From: Symsagittifera roscoffensis
Lineage: Eukaryota; Xenacoelomorpha; Acoela; Convolutidae
DNA length: 64,000 nucleotides
Direction of reading: 5' to 3'
Assembly (NCBI RefSeq): GCF_963678635.1
Contig: NC_087064.1
Coordinates: 57,976,338 to 58,040,337 of the forward strand
The notes beneath the pieces were generated by a model. It had not been told where the DNA came from and searched no databases. It saw only the letters and a list, made by a program, of their open reading frames with translations. Positions 21,224 to 32,732 of the stretch are shown piece by piece (position 1 is the stretch's first letter; every line of letters begins with the position of its first letter). Made by a program: the position numbers and the translations under genes.

Positions 21224-22622
21224 TTGATGTAATAAGCTCTCATGGCAATAACTAGCAAAGTTGGAAACTGTTTTTTTTTTAGTTGCCTTATGTTCCAATT
21301 GACTTGACATCAGACAAAAAAATTAACAAAAGAAAAGTTCGTAAACTATTTTTGGCTACCAAATGAAAAACAGACTGCTTGTATCAGGGCGAAGCCTTTT
21401 AAGGTCTATGGAACAAAAATAAAATGAAAAAATCAATTGTAATAAAATAAAACGAAAAAAAAATTAAAATTTGAGATTTTTTTTGAAAATCATCCCCCCA
21501 CACGCCATATAAAGTAAAAAAGGATAGATTTAGCTCCTAGTAACATATCAATTATGGCAAATAAGCTTCCTACAAAAAATTTGGAAAAATTTCTACGACG
21601 GATTGAATCTCCGCTTACACGTTAATAGCGCGAAAGCGAAATGTATCGCACGTTGATTGTCCAAAATTGGCCAAAATGGCAATTTTTAAACCCCCTATAA
21701 TTTTACGAAAAATGATCACAGGTAAAATATTTTTTAAAAGTTAAATTCAGACAACAATAGCTTTCAAATGAATTAAAAATTCCTTCAAAAGTGGCTAGTT
21801 AAAAAGTTGACATTTGTCTGAAGAAAAAAACCCATCCCGAGCACAAATATTCCGTTACTTTCGTTACGAAAGTCAGAACAATAAATAAGTTGAACAAATC
21901 TTAGGATAGTTTGCCCTTAGTTAGGTCTTTTTGATCTATATTTAAGTTTTTGCACAATTTTTGATTGACATTAAGAAACTCAAAAATTTGTAGTACAATT
22001 TTGGCAAAAGAAATCTTATGAAATCCGTTGCATTTTTTGATATGATCACTCTATGTCTTAGGTCGACTCAATTGGAGAAAAACTCGTTCGTAACGTCTTC
22101 TTTTGTTCACTTTTACTGTAATGTTGCATCAACATTGTACAACCTAAGCTAATTTTTTTTATTTCTATCACAAATGGTTAATTCAATATACATGCTCTGG
22201 ATTTCATTTCCATGAAACTACGATGGAATTTTTTTTGGTTTAGAGGAACCAATACAGGGCAAGCGTTTCAGAAATGAAAAAGGTAAAAATCAAAAAATGA
22301 ATAGCTGTTGTGTATGCAAATGCTGATTTTTTCAATAATGCATCATCTATTGTTTTTGATTTAAAAAAATTAACATCTTCCTTTTCTGTTTTGTCAACTT
22401 TTTATGATGAATTTATGATCCTGTATGATATTTAACTGAATGTCAAAAATTGAAAATTGATCTAAAGGTTTTGCTGACGGCTCCTTTTTCTGTATTGTCA
22501 AGTTTCTACTATTTCACAAAATACGCATTTTTTTGCCTATTTTTTCAAAGAATTCAGAGCCTATCCTCAGCTCCTTTGCAAACGTGACGGATGAAACTTA
22601 GATGCTTTTCATATTAGCAAGC
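21224..22622 (+). repeat. Tandem duplication, copy 1 (about 1.4 kb)
   Basis: The unit starts TTGATGTAATAAGCT and is repeated at 22711 with an offset of 1487 bases; the two are very similar with scattered substitutions and small indels. The unit contains one family X copy (about 21373-21890). Both copies of that X lack the same bases between CAGGGCGAAGCC and TTTTAAGG, so the loss predates the duplication. Confidence 0.85.
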
Positions 22623-22720
22623 CTAAGTCAAAACTTATTCAATCCAGAGCATGTATATTGAATTAACTAATTGTGATAGAAATAAAAAAATTAGCTTAGG
22701 TTGTACAAGGTTGATGTAAT
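22125..22720. mobile_element. Inverted-repeat element at the duplication junction
   Basis: The arms 22125-22203 and 22641-22720 are near-perfect reverse complements over about 75 bases and share TTGTACAACCTAAGCTAA and CATGCTCTGGAT. They enclose about 440 bases. Copy 2 has the left arm (about 23586-23665) but no right arm. The right arm overlaps the start of copy 2, so this inverted repeat sits exactly on the junction. Confidence 0.6.
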
Positions 22721-24077
22721 AAGCTATCATGGCAATAACTAGCAAAGTTGGAAACTGTTTTTTTTTAGTTTCCTTATGTTCCAATTGACATGACATCAGA
22801 CAAAAAAATTAACAAAAGAAAAGTTCGTAAACTATTTTTGGCTACGAAATGAAAAACAGACTGCTTGTATCAGGGCGAAGCCTTTTAAGGTCTATGCAAC
22901 AAAAAAAATGAAAAAATCAGTTGTAATAAAATAAAATGAAAAAAAAAAAATTTTGAGATTTTTTTTGAAATTCATCCCCCCATTTGCCATATAAAGTAAA
23001 AAAAGATAGATTTCGCTCCTAGTAAAAAATCAATTATGGCAAATAAGCTTCCTTCAAAACTTTGGAAAAATTTCTAAGACGGATTGAATCTCCGCTTACA
23101 CGTTAATAGCGCGAAATGTATCATACGTTGATAGTCCAAAATTGGCCGAAATGGCAATTTTTAAACCCCCATAAATTTACGAAAAATGATCACAGGTAAA
23201 ATATTTTTTCAAAGTTAAATTCAGACAACAATAGCTTTCAAATGATATAAAAATTCCTTTAAAAGTGGCTAGTTAAAAAGTCGAAACTTGTCTGAAGAAA
23301 AAAAACCCACCCCGAGCACAAATATTCCGTTACTTTCTTTACGAAAGTCAGAACAATAAATAAGTTGAACAAATCTTAGGATAGTTTACCCTTGTTAGGT
23401 CTTTTTGATCTATATTGAAGTTTTTGCATAATTTTTGATTGACATTAAGAAACTCAATTTTGGCAAAAGAAATCTTATGAAATCCGTTGCATTTTTTGAT
23501 ATGATCACTCTATGTCTTAGGTCGAGTCAATTGGAGAAAAACTCGTTCGTAATTTCCTCTTTTGTTCACTTTTACTGTAATGTTGCATCAACATTGTACA
23601 ACCTAAGCTAATATATTTTTTAATTCTATCACAAATGGTTAATTCAATATACATGCTCTGGATTTCTTTTCCATGAAACTACAGTGGATTTTTTTTTGGT
23701 TTAGAGAAACCAATACAGGGCAAGCGTTTCAGAAATGGAAAAGGTAAAAATCAAAAAATGAATAGCTGTTGTGTATGCAAATGCTGATTTTTTCAATAAT
23801 GCATCTTCTATTGTTTTTGATTAAAAAAACTAAAATCTTCCTTTTCTGTTTTGTCAACTTTTTATGATGAATTTATGATCCTGTATGATATTTAACTGAA
23901 TGTCAAAAAGTGAAAATTAATCTAAAGGTTTTCCTGATGGCTCCTTTTTCTGTATTGTCAAGTTTCTACTATTTCACAATGCATTTTTTTGCCTATTTTT
24001 TCAAAAATTTCAGAGCCTATCCTCAGCTCCTTTGCAAAAGTGACGGATGAAACTTATATGCTTTTCATATTAGCAGG
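22711..24077 (+). repeat. Tandem duplication, copy 2 (about 1.4 kb)
   Basis: This is the second copy of the unit at 21224. It includes a family X copy (about 22859-23356) and ends near 24077, where similarity to copy 1 stops. Confidence 0.85.
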
Positions 24078-25431
24078 CGTATTGCAACTTGGTATTAGAC
24101 GTTCCCCTCTTTAATAATTTTGTTCACAGAATTCAGCACCTGGTTTAAATTGCATGCTGTACACGTGCGCGCTAATTAATACCTTTGTTTTCCGCAATAT
24201 GCACCTGATAAAGTTTTTTACCTTAAAATATACATTGCCTACTTTCTGGCTATTTATAGAGTCTGATAAATGTTTGAATGTCAATTTCATCAAACGTGAA
24301 AATGTCGATTTTTCGTTTGAATAGTTGTTCGCTTAAATTAATTGGCTTTAATGCTTACCGTTTTTTTTTCAAATTTGTGATCTGTTTTCACTTCATTTTT
24401 ACTTTTTCTTTTTCAAAAAAGTTTCAAAAAAACGAGAAAAATTATCGAGAAAAATTGGATTATGTTTATCAATTTTTTGTCTAATGTTGAGCTAGTAAAA
24501 CCATTTTTGAGTCAAAAACTTCAAAAACTCAAAAAAATTTCTGCAAAAAATTTTTAGAAAAATAGGATTTTTTTGATTTTTTTGTTTTTCTTGTCATTTT
24601 TTTTCAAAAATTATTGTCAATTTGCTTATTTTATAGTGACTGTCGAAACAACGACACTAAGTAACCGGCTATCCCTGTTTGAATGTGTAGACGTTCCTAT
24701 TGCCTAACCAATGAGTTTTGCACAAAACGGAAATCAGTAGTAACAGTAATTGGAGTGTTGCAGCACATCAAAGAAAGTTTTGCTGTACTTTTGCGGCAGA
24801 TAAAAATTAATTTTTTCTGTTCGATTTTTCATTTTTAAATGGTATTAGGTTTTTTTTCCAATATTTCGCATTATTTGAAACTTCATGTATCTCCTTAATT
24901 TTAAATCAAGTTTATTTTCAAATTCAACTTAAATAGTCTGGAATTATTTGCTTGCTTCAAGAATTTTGCTATTTTTCAGATTATTGAATACTCAGTTTTG
25001 ATTGGCTGTAATTAACAGAATAAATTTCGAACATTCGGTCCCTCCATTGTGAGGGACGCCACCCTTATTTGCGTCAAATTTATAAATAATGAATTCTGAT
25101 TGGCTGATAAAAATTTTGGGGTTCCCGGTGAGATATTTTTGTTATCTTCCTCTTTCTATTGTGCAAAAACAGCTGGAAAATAAGTATAGCCGGTTGCTTT
25201 GGAAGTAGCACAGAATGTTTTGACCACTTTCGTAAAAAAAAATCTCCAAATTAAAGTTATCTTCAAATTATTGTCGTTTCTTCTGCGTGGTGTGATTATA
25301 AAACTATACAAACATGTAGAAAAATAGAAAAATATGCATATAACACTAAAAATAACTTTCTTATATTTATATTTATTTATATTTATTCTAGAATATTTCC
25401 TAAATTTTTGCACTAAGACTCTCAAATTTGT
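24078..25431 (+). other. AT-rich stretch without supported gene
   Basis: A 20-base hairpin (GTCCCTC, loop CATTGT, GAGGGAC) lies at 25038-25057. A minus-strand frame (25425-25156) ends in a protein-like stretch but has no further support. Confidence 0.35.
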
Positions 25432-25930
25432 ATGAACTTTTTCATGGACAAGAAAGCGATTAATGAAGCTCCTAAAATTGATACTTTTTTCAGTAAAATC
25501 AATTTTTTTCAGCCTAAATGGCTAGTATTTAGATATAGCGAACAATACTCGATCAACTACTTGCTTGAAATTGGACTTAAACTCAAAAAAGTTAAACCGG
25601 TTTTTCTCAACACTGGGAAAAATTTTAGAAGTATTGAAACATCCTTTGAGTCACGACTGAAAGGGCTTTAATGTGATACATCACTCGACCTATTCCTATG
25701 AGTTTTTGTGGTACCTGATTTTGCGTAGAACAAAAAAAAATTAAAGCAAACCCGAAAACAAATATACTACCCATTTCAATAGTTGGAGCAATAAAATGAA
25801 GTTTATTAGACGCAATGCTAAAAGTTGGACAAAACTGGATTGAAGATTTGGACGTTTCGGTGCCTGAAGCCGCCTCGGTTCATTTGAACAAACTCCTCCT
25901 CCTGATTAGACCAAAAAAAAATCTCGCCCC
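25432..25930 (+). repeat. Direct repeat copy 1 (about 500 bases), with 79-codon ORF
   Basis: The segment reappears, diverged, at 26127-26590. Copy 1 keeps an ORF (25432-25671, no clear ATG) with an RYSEQYSINYLLEIG segment. In copy 2 the same segment is present but frame-broken. Shared words include TATTTAGATATAGCGAAC and GATTTTGCGTAGAACA. Confidence 0.6.
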
Positions 25931-26126
25931 AAAAGTTCAAGCAGTACTGGCCTGCATGTACTATACTCAGTTCTGAATGGGCATATTACTATAAAAATGC
26001 GTAGAAAAATAGTGAAATGTTCATATAACACTACAAAAATAGTGAAATGTGCATATAACAAAACAAATGTGCAAATAACTTCAAAAAATGTTTTCTATCT
26101 TTTTCACTAAAAATTTTAAAATTGTA

Positions 26127-26590
26127 TGAACATTTCCATGGACAAAAAAGCGCTTAATGAAGCTTCCAAACTTTTTTAGATAAGGCCAATATTTAGATAT
26201 AGCGAACGTTACTCGATCGATCACTTGCTCGAGATTGGGACTTCAGTTCAAAAGGTTCTAACCGGTTCTTCTCAACACTGGAATTTTTTTCGGAAAATTT
26301 TATATGTTATTTGAGTCACGACTCAAAGGGCTTTAATATGATACATCATTCGACTCATTTCCATGAATTTTTGTGGTGGCACCTGATTTTGCGTAGAACA
26401 CAAAAAATTAATGCACACCCGAAAACAATGTTTTTTTAAAGTTGGAGCAATAAAATGAAAAGTTATTAGACTCAATGCTAAAAGTTGGACAAAATTGGAT
26501 TGGAGACTTGGGCTTTCCAATCCCTAAAGCCGTCTCGGTCCATGTGAACAAACTCCACCCTGAATAGACCAAACAAGAATCTCCCCCTAA
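26127..26590 (+). repeat. Direct repeat copy 2
   Basis: This is a diverged copy of 25432-25930, offset about 660 bases, with the reading frame lost. Between the copies (about 25995-26090) a short unit with AATAGTGAAATGTGCATATAAC repeats about three times. Confidence 0.6.
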
Positions 26591-29059
26591 AAAGTAAGGG
26601 CCAAATTCAAACCGCACGGTTATTTACATCAGGTTTTTCAACGTTCCCAATTCTCTTTTCTGTTTGCTGTTTTTTTGTTCTTTGTCTTGCATCACCTTGT
26701 GGCCAAACCAGTGTGTGGCCAAAAACTCGTCCAAAACAAAATTTTCTTGCCTTGCTTCAAGCCTTGATTGAGCTAGTCTTGTTCATGTAGACCCTCAGCT
26801 AGGTTATATCTTACATTTCATTTATTTAAGATTTTTTTTTAATTATCAAATAGATTGATGACTTTTCTGTCAAACTGTATCGTGTACGAGCTTATAAAGT
26901 TTTAGAGATTTTTTTGTTAACAAAAATTCAGTTTTTCAATGAACCTTTTTGATTCTAATTCAATTTGCTATTTACAGGAATCGCCTGCAACCAAAATAAC
27001 TCCCTGACCAATTTCGTTGAATGGCCAAGCAATGCCTTGAAAGCATTTTTTTCGTTGTAAGCTCTGTCAATATTCTTTAATCCATCAAAATCTTTCAAAT
27101 TTTTAGTTATGGATCTCAAGCAACTCATGGGAAATTGATCAAGCTTAAAAATTATTAGACAACATAAACGATTTTAATGGCCCATCTAACCATGAGAAAA
27201 CCTTTAGAGCAAAAGCCAGTATTCTCGATAATTGCCATTAATGTATCGTGTCCATTATATCATTAAAAACATAAATCTGTCACTTAAATTTCATTCACCT
27301 CCAAACCAAAACTAGTAAGAATCATTTAGTTGTGGCATTTTATTCTTTGCATGTAAATTTTAAACTATACTGCGACATTAATAACTAATTGACGCCAAAA
27401 GCTTAGGAATTTATGAACTTGTGGTCAATTTATGCTGATTACTTGAAGTAATTGCATATTTTTTGATGTATTGGGGCGTCTTTTTGTTTCCCCACCGGCA
27501 TAATGAACCACAATAAGACTGATTATATTCCAGAAAGATAAATTTTCGACATCGCAAATAAGCGTGAGACTAATTACTGGGATAAAGTTTCCATTTTTTG
27601 CTCAATTTCTACTTACGAAAATCAGAATTGTTTTTGTTTCGAGAAAATGAACAATGATTTTCAAAGCAATCTCCCGAAGAGTTTTTGACAAAGTATTGCG
27701 ACATTTTTGCTACATTGTTCCAGACTAGGTCGCGACTAAGTCCCTATTTATCACTACTCGTTTCCTAAAAACCGCGACCGCATTACAATTTTTCCGTGAT
27801 TATAAGTTTTTGCCCGACTATCGTTTTTCAGTCAACAAACTAACATCGAACCGGCTTTTAAAGTCTGGAAAACAGCCGTGGACATCGACCCGGGAACACA
27901 AAACTATATAAGAAATTAATAACTATCAGTTCTCTAGAACCAACTTAGCACCCCATTCCCACAAGAAAAATTAGTGGTTCTTAGGATTTTTTCGATAGAC
28001 AGATAGTTGTGATCGGGAAACTTTGTGCAGCAACCGAGGGGTCTGTTCTGAACAATTGTTACATACCAAAATTTGTAAGCAACCATCTACCACATTGCGT
28101 CAGATGGCTTAATTCTGCAGTTAGAAACCATAAAGTGAGGTTTGTTTTTGAGAAAGTAAAACTATAAATAGCGTAACTGAATTATTCTTCACTTCTGTCA
28201 CTTTTTGGCAAGGGTTAGTTGTCATGAATGAAACTCCATCATATTAACTGTTCACCATTACATATTTTCAAGGATAAAAGTTATGTTTCCTCAAAATTAT
28301 TCTTATAAATTAATTATTTTTGAAGAGTGGAAGCCTAATAACTTGTCGAACGAGCAATTTTGTTCTTTTTAGCGATGCTTAAGCTTTTTCAACAAACATG
28401 TTCCCTTAAGTTTGTATGTTGAGTTGGGAAAAAACGAGAGAAGATTAAGTTACCTTTGGGAGTATGTGCAAAAATATTTAACCAACCTTCAGTACAAACT
28501 TAACGTCATAAATATCACAGAATGTTCCTTCATTCCCAAAGTTAGTAGTTTGGTTTTGTTCTTTGAACAAAAACTTATTTTTCATGAAAGCAAATTAAAT
28601 GCCAGGTAAGCAATTTTTGATTTTTTTTTCTCAACCCACGCTTGATTTACTGTTAACTCTGCTTCTTTTATGATAAACATGCCATATTTGGGTTAATTAG
28701 TTGCCTCAATTCAGTTTGAGCAGTGTTGTTTAGCCACCTACGGACTGTTCAAAGTATTAAGGCTAAATAAACCGAAAGGTTTCAAGACCAACCACCATAA
28801 TGTCAAATGAAAACTGTTTTTTTTTTAAACAAAATACCTCAGGGCCATATCAATTAGTCAAAGCCCTGGATAATAAGTGATTCCGTTATTGACGTTTGCC
28901 ATTCAACTCAATAACAGATAGGATGTATTAAATATTTCTTAAGGCGAGAACTCCTTATGATATTTTAGTAACTAAAATCAATGACTGAAATCGTATGTTT
29001 TCATTGATTTTTTAAGTTGACATCATTTGACATCATTAGATGGGCCATTAAACTCCGAT
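26591..29059 (+). other. Unique-looking stretch without supported gene
   Basis: No long open frame, splice pattern or repeat is convincing. A GC-richer, promoter-like patch with CTATATAAG lies at 27720-27920. A 65-codon ORF at 28412-28609 has no support beyond being open. Confidence 0.35.
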
Positions 29060-29620
29060 AAGCAGATAATTTTTTGATGTATCCTCCCATTTTTGTTTAA
29101 ATTTTAAGATGATTTTAAATTGATTTAAATTATATCACATAGTTATAAAATGATTAAAAACATATCACGACCTCGCTGGTTACGTCAGAAAAACGTTGCC
29201 AACTTTCATCAAAATATCTCAACAAACAAACAAAGTGAGTTTCAACTTTAGTATCAAATGATCCATCTAAGTAGGGCAACTTCAGAAATTTCAAGCTTTC
29301 CTTAATTTTTCCCAAATAACAAACGTTACTTACAATTATTGAATTACATCTTATGGCTTTATTCTCATTCAGGTGCCATTGATCGTTTTTGCTCCTGTGT
29401 TCTGGAATCAAAAACTTTTTAAAACTTCAAGTGAAAAAAGATTGGGCTAACGGACAGTTTGATTATTTGAAAAATCCTAATCCAGTTTTGCTTATACCAA
29501 AGCATTAGATGATAAATTAGTTTTCTTGCGTTTTTTTAAAATTACGTTTTATTTGTCAACGCAAACCACCTTACTTACCAGGCAACCTCAATGTTGTTTC
29601 AACTCTACTCCACATTTGGC

Positions 29621-30275
29621 ATTAATTGATCGTTGGTGATGAACTTCTGCTCCAATGCGCAAGTCAATGATAACAAACCTTTCGAAGAAAAAAATGAGTT
29701 GCAGTCATTACATAAAAAGATTGTGCTCCTGTAAAAATTGGAGATAGAATTGTTTGTAACAACACTTCATGGCCCACATTTGAAATTTAAAAAATACTCA
29801 CCGAGCGAAGCTAGATGTTCACACCTTTTCCCGAATAAGTGCCCGTAGGTTTTTTTTCGGCGTTCTTCAACTAAAAATTAATTCGGTTCACAGACAGGTT
29901 CATACTCCAAAAACTGATAAATCATTTTTGCCTAAATCGTAGCTAAAATTGATATTTCACATTTCTTGCGTTTTTGAATGAAACCACTTTCTTTCTTTCT
30001 CTGAACGGAAACAACATTACTTAGTAGGCAACCTAATTCTTGTTTCAACTCCGCTCCATATTTAGTCTTCAAGGGCTGTTGCTCATCATGAATTTCTCCT
30101 CCAATGCACGAGGCTATCTTACCGTATTTATCTAACCAAAAAAAGGAGTCGCAGTAGTCACATATGGAGCTTGTGCTCCGGTAGAAATTTGAAAAAAAAT
30201 TCTTTGAGAAATTTTCCACACGAAATCAAACTTGAAAAATTGCGCAACGAACAAAACATTAGCAATTTCGGCAAA
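29621..30275 (-). repeat. Recent duplicate segment within the array, copy 1
   Basis: About 650 bases are nearly identical to 31972-32622. Both cover the tail of one cassette and exons A and B of the next, including a Cys-rich SSICDYCDSFFW peptide. Confidence 0.8.
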
Positions 30276-31971
30276 AAGAAAATCTCCAGTCAAAAAAACT
30301 GTTTTGATAATTCGTCCAATTTTGAATTTTTTCCCATAATTTTAATTTTATAAATAGTCAGATCAGCTTTGCCAATTTTCATCAAAATATATCAACAAAC
30401 AAAAAAAGTGAGTTTCAAGTTTAGTATCAAATGATCTATCTAAGTAGGGCAACTTCAGAAATTTCAGGTTTTCCTTAAATTTCCCAAATGACAAACGTTA
30501 CTTACAATTATTGAGTTACATCTTATGGCTTTATTCTCATTCAGGTACCCATAGATTGTTTTTATTCCAGCGTTCTGGAATTAAAAAAGTTTTTTAAACT
30601 TCAAGTAAAAAATAAATGGGCTGACAGTCGGGTTTGATAATTTTGGAAAATCCTAATCCAAATTTTCTTTATATCATAGCATTTGATGATAAATTAACTT
30701 TCTGAATTAGTTTTGTTTGAACAAATTTAGGTTGTATTTGTCAAAGCAAACCACCTTACTTACCACGCAACCTAAATCTTGTTTCAACTCTACTCGGTAA
30801 TTGGCACTAATTGATTGTTTGTAAAACAGTTTGTAAAAAAGTTCATGGCCCACATTTGAAATAAAATTGTTACTCACCGAGAGCAGCTAGATGTTGACAC
30901 CGTTTTCCAAATGAGTGCCCATAGATTGTTTTTTTTGGCGTTGTAGAAGCAAACATTCTTTTTGTAAATTTCAACTAAAAATTAATTGGGTTAACAGACA
31001 GGGTTAACTTACTCTAAAAAAATTAGGATGAATGATGTAGGTTCATACTTTAGACAGGTTCATATTCAATTTTTTCTTAAATCATAGCATATGATGATAT
31101 TTTATATTTCTTGCGTTTTTGAAAGACGTCACTTTCTTTTTCTGAATGGAAACCACCTTATTTACTAAGTAACATAATTTTTGATTCAACTCCTCTCCAA
31201 GTTTAGTCTTCAATGGCTGTTGCTCATCATGAACTTCTCCTCCGATGCACAAGCCTATAAAAACGTATTTTTTAAACAAAAAAAAAGAGTTGCAGTAGTT
31301 AAATATGGAGCTTGTGCTCCTGTAAAATTAAAAAAAAATTCTATGAAAGATATTTCACACTAATTCTGAGTTCAGAAAATCACGCAACGATCAAAATTAG
31401 AGTCTTCACGCCTTTTGCACAGTTTTTGCAAAGAGAAAAAAATCAGGTCACCAATCATTTTTCGATGATTCGTCCTATTTCGAACATTTTCCCCTAGTTT
31501 TAATTTTCTAAATAATCATTTCACGACCTAGCTGATTACCTCAAAGAAGATTCGCCTACTTTCATCAAAATATATCAACAAACAAAGAAAGAATGAGTTT
31601 CAAGTTAAGTATCAAATGATCCATCGAAATTGGGCAATTTCAAAAATTTCAAGCTTTCGTTACTTTTTCTCAAATAGAAAACGCTATTTACAATTTTAGA
31701 ATTACATCATATGGCTTTATTCTATTTCAAGTGCCCATAGATAGTTTTTTTTCCTGTGTTCTGGAATCAAAATTTTTTAAAACTTCAAGTAAAAAAGATT
31801 GGACTATTGATTAATTTGAAAAAACCTAATCCAGTTTTTGTGATACCATGGCGTTAGATGATAAATTAGTTTTCATGCGTTTTTAAAAAAAAAAAAGTTT
31901 TATTTGTCAATGCAAACCACCTTACTTACCAGGCAACCTGAACTTTATTTCAACTCTACTCCAAATTTGGC

Positions 31972-32622
31972 ATTAATTGATCGTTGGTGATGAACTTCTG
32001 CTCCAATGCGCAAGTCAATGATAACAAACCTTTCGAAGAAAAAAATGAGTTGCAGTCATTACATAAAAAGATTGTGCTCCTGTAAAAATTGGAGATAGAA
32101 TTGTTTGTAACAACACTTCATGGCCCACATTTGAAATTTAAAAAATACTCACCGAGCGAAGCTAGATGTTCACACTTTTTCCCGAATAAGTGCCCGTAGG
32201 TTTTTTTTCGGCGTTCTTCAACTAAAAATTAATTCGGTTCACAGACAGGTTCATACTCCAAAAACTGATAAATCATTTTTGCCTAAATCGTAGCTAAAAT
32301 TGATATTTCACATTTCTTGCGTTTTTGAATGAAACCACTTTCTTTCTCTGAACGGAAACAACATTACTTAGTAGGCAACCTAATTCTTGTTTCAACTCCG
32401 CTCCATATTTAGTCTTCAAGGGCTGTTGCTCATCATGAATTTCTCCTCCAATGCACGAGACTATCCTACCGTATTTATCTAACCAAAAAAAGGAGTCGCA
32501 GTAGTCACATATGGAGCTTGTGCTCCAGTAGAAATTTGAAAAAAATTCTTTGAGAAATTTTCCACACGAAATCAAGCTTGAAAAATTGCGCAACGAACAA
32601 AACATTAGCAATTTCGGCAAAT
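31972..32622 (-). repeat. Recent duplicate segment within the array, copy 2
   Basis: This matches 29621-30275 and then switches abruptly at GCAATTTCGGCAAA (about 32622) to another cassette's exon C region, a recombination joint. An open frame covers 32294-32644 across the joint. Confidence 0.75.
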
Positions 32623-32732
32623 TTTTCCTGTGTTCTGGAATCAAAATTTTTCTAAAAACTTCAAGTAAAAAAGATTGGACTATTGATTAATTTGAAAAAA
32701 CCTAATCCAGTTTTTGTTATACCATGGCGTTA

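Noticed and set aside
21224-24077. LTR retrotransposon formed by the two 1.4 kb copies
   Set aside because: The copies are almost adjacent with no internal coding region, primer site or polypurine tract between them; tandem duplication is simpler.
31181-31363. Plus-strand ORFs repeated through the cassette array (for example 31181, 34855, 39137)
   Set aside because: They are shadows of exon B on the opposite strand; splice signals and peptide motifs fit only the minus strand.
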